Shown here in pieces: positions 5,149 through 5,980 of a DNA stretch of 5,980 bases (its first letter is position 1; each line of letters starts with the position of its first letter). The notes under the pieces are model-generated. The model was given only the letters and a program-made list of their open reading frames with translations, was not told the DNA's origin and did not search any database. Source of the stretch: an uncultured Rubritalea sp. (GTDB lineage Bacteria > Verrucomicrobiota > Verrucomicrobiia > Verrucomicrobiales > Akkermansiaceae); contig CALFBV010000117.1 in assembly GCA_937951395.1 (NCBI GenBank), forward strand, positions 1-5,980, written 5' to 3'. The translations under genes were made by a program, and so were the position numbers.

Positions 5149-5980
5149 ATGATGAAATCCCTTGCAACTCTTACTTTTTCTGCGGTCATGGCCACTGGGC
5201 TGAGCCTTTCTCTGACAGGATCAGCTCAGGAAGAGACCCAGAAACCGAACATCATTCTGTTCTTCATTGATGACCTCGGCTGGGTAGACATCGGGGTAAA
5301 TGGTTCTACTTTCTATGAGACGCCGCATATCGATAAGCTAGCTAAAGGCGGGGTGAATTTCACTCACTCGTATTCTGCTAATCCTGTCTGCTCACCTACG
5401 CGAGCCGCGCTGATGACGGGGAAGGCACCGCAGCGGGTGGGCATCACGCAGTGGGTGCATCAGCCATCTAAGATCCATCTGAAATCTGAGGAGGTTACCC
5501 TAGCGGAGTCACTTCAGAAGCATGGCTATGTGACTGGTTACATCGGAAAATGGCACATCGGTGAGAAGGATGACCAGATGCCTACTGCGCAGGGATTCAG
5601 CTGGATGAAGGCGGTGAACCGCGCTGGACAGCCCGCGACATATTATTTCCCATATAATAACAAGCGAAAGAAAGGATTCAGGGATGTTCCTGATTTGAGC
5701 GATGGGAAGGAAGGTGATTATCTAACAGATTCTATCACTGATTTGGCGATAGCATTTATCGATGCTAACAAGGGTAAGGATAAGCCGTTTTATTTGAATC
5801 TTGCGCACTACGCGGTTCATACGCCTATTCAGCCACCAAAAGAACTTGTAGCAAAATATGAGGCGAAGCGCGCTAAGATGTATGGCGATAGCGAGACTCC
5901 CAAAAGTATAGACAGATATGGCACTCACAGCCGCGATCGCCAAGACAATGTCGCCTACGCCGCGATGATGGAGAACCTGG
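5149..5980 (+). CDS. Exported type I (formylglycine-dependent) sulfatase, N-terminal 277 codons (3' end beyond the right edge)
   Basis: Hydrolyses sulfate esters, probably on polysaccharides or glycosides outside the cytoplasm. Residues 1 to about 27 are a signal peptide (MMKSLATLTFSAVMATGLSL, ending GSA before QEE). The alkaline-phosphatase-like fold starts with PNIILFFIDDLGWVDIG, where Asp41 and Asp42 bind calcium. The signature CSPTRAALMTG follows, with Cys81 to be converted to formylglycine and Arg85 in the active site. Next come GYIGKWHIG (Lys134, His136) and LAHYAVHTPIQPP (His224). The activating enzyme is not in this window. Sulfatases are usually 450 to 550 residues, so about half is present, and the remaining metal ligands and C-terminal domain lie downstream. 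The sulfatase subfamily and substrate cannot be set from this portion. No frame break is present in the visible part. Confidence 0.95.
   Translation, partial: MMKSLATLTFSAVMATGLSLSLTGSAQEETQKPNIILFFIDDLGWVDIGVNGSTFYETPHIDKLAKGGVNFTHSYSANPVCSPTRAALMTGKAPQRVGITQWVHQPSKIHLKSEEVTLAESLQKHGYVTGYIGKWHIGEKDDQMPTAQGFSWMKAVNRAGQPATYYFPYNNKRKKGFRDVPDLSDGKEGDYLTDSITDLAIAFIDANKGKDKPFYLNLAHYAVHTPIQPPKELVAKYEAKRAKMYGDSETPKSIDRYGTHSRDRQDNVAYAAMMENL

Noticed and set aside
5722..5943. Minus-strand 73-codon ORF within the sulfatase gene
   Set aside because: The plus-strand sulfatase frame is continuous here and carries the AHYAVHTP motif; the antisense product has no recognisable features.

Overview
The window looks like a piece of a Gram-negative, exported-protein-rich chromosome or metagenome contig, most likely from Verrucomicrobiota or a nearby PVC-group lineage. 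This rests on the mix of an exported formylglycine-type sulfatase, TPR and secreted hypothetical proteins, and an RHS tail of the 'WPSRDPIEEDGGVNLYGF' type. It is an inference from gene style; no rRNA or phylogenetic marker gene is present.

The window has two halves. The left part (1 to about 1930) is read from the minus strand and is AT-rich up to about 1370. In transcription order it holds: a broken tail of an RHS-repeat protein (1929 to 1211) with a cysteine-rich tip split by a frameshift; a small secreted protein resembling the SecDF P1 head-like fold (1170 to 685); a short gene-tail remnant (660 to 568); and the start of an unrecognised secreted protein running off the left edge (558 to 1). 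Tail-only RHS fragments followed by small unrelated genes are typical of RHS or polymorphic-toxin variable ends, so this part reads as an eroded accessory cluster. Between 1720 and 1925 the plus strand is strongly G/T-rich, with G-runs that could form a quadruplex; the minus-strand reading frame there is probably not an original part of the RHS protein.

The right part (2134 to 5980) is read from the plus strand with ordinary codon use. It encodes an M20-family zinc amidohydrolase or peptidase with all its metal ligands; a DUF457/YdjM-type membrane protein whose last quarter is displaced into the -1 frame at an A5 run; a TPR protein with an N-terminal export signal and a C-terminal membrane anchor, starting 38 bp after the restored end of the DUF457 gene; a possible 32-residue ORF overlapping the TPR gene end; and the first 277 codons of an exported sulfatase running off the right edge. 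The sulfatase would act in the periplasm or outside the cell on sulfated glycans. The others share no obvious pathway, although the DUF457 and TPR genes are close enough to be co-transcribed.

The most useful observations are the two independent single-base frame breaks, each with a clearly protein-like continuation in the -1 frame. They could be mutations, sequencing errors or, less likely, recoding. I found no tRNA, rRNA, CRISPR array, insertion sequence or convincing intrinsic terminator.
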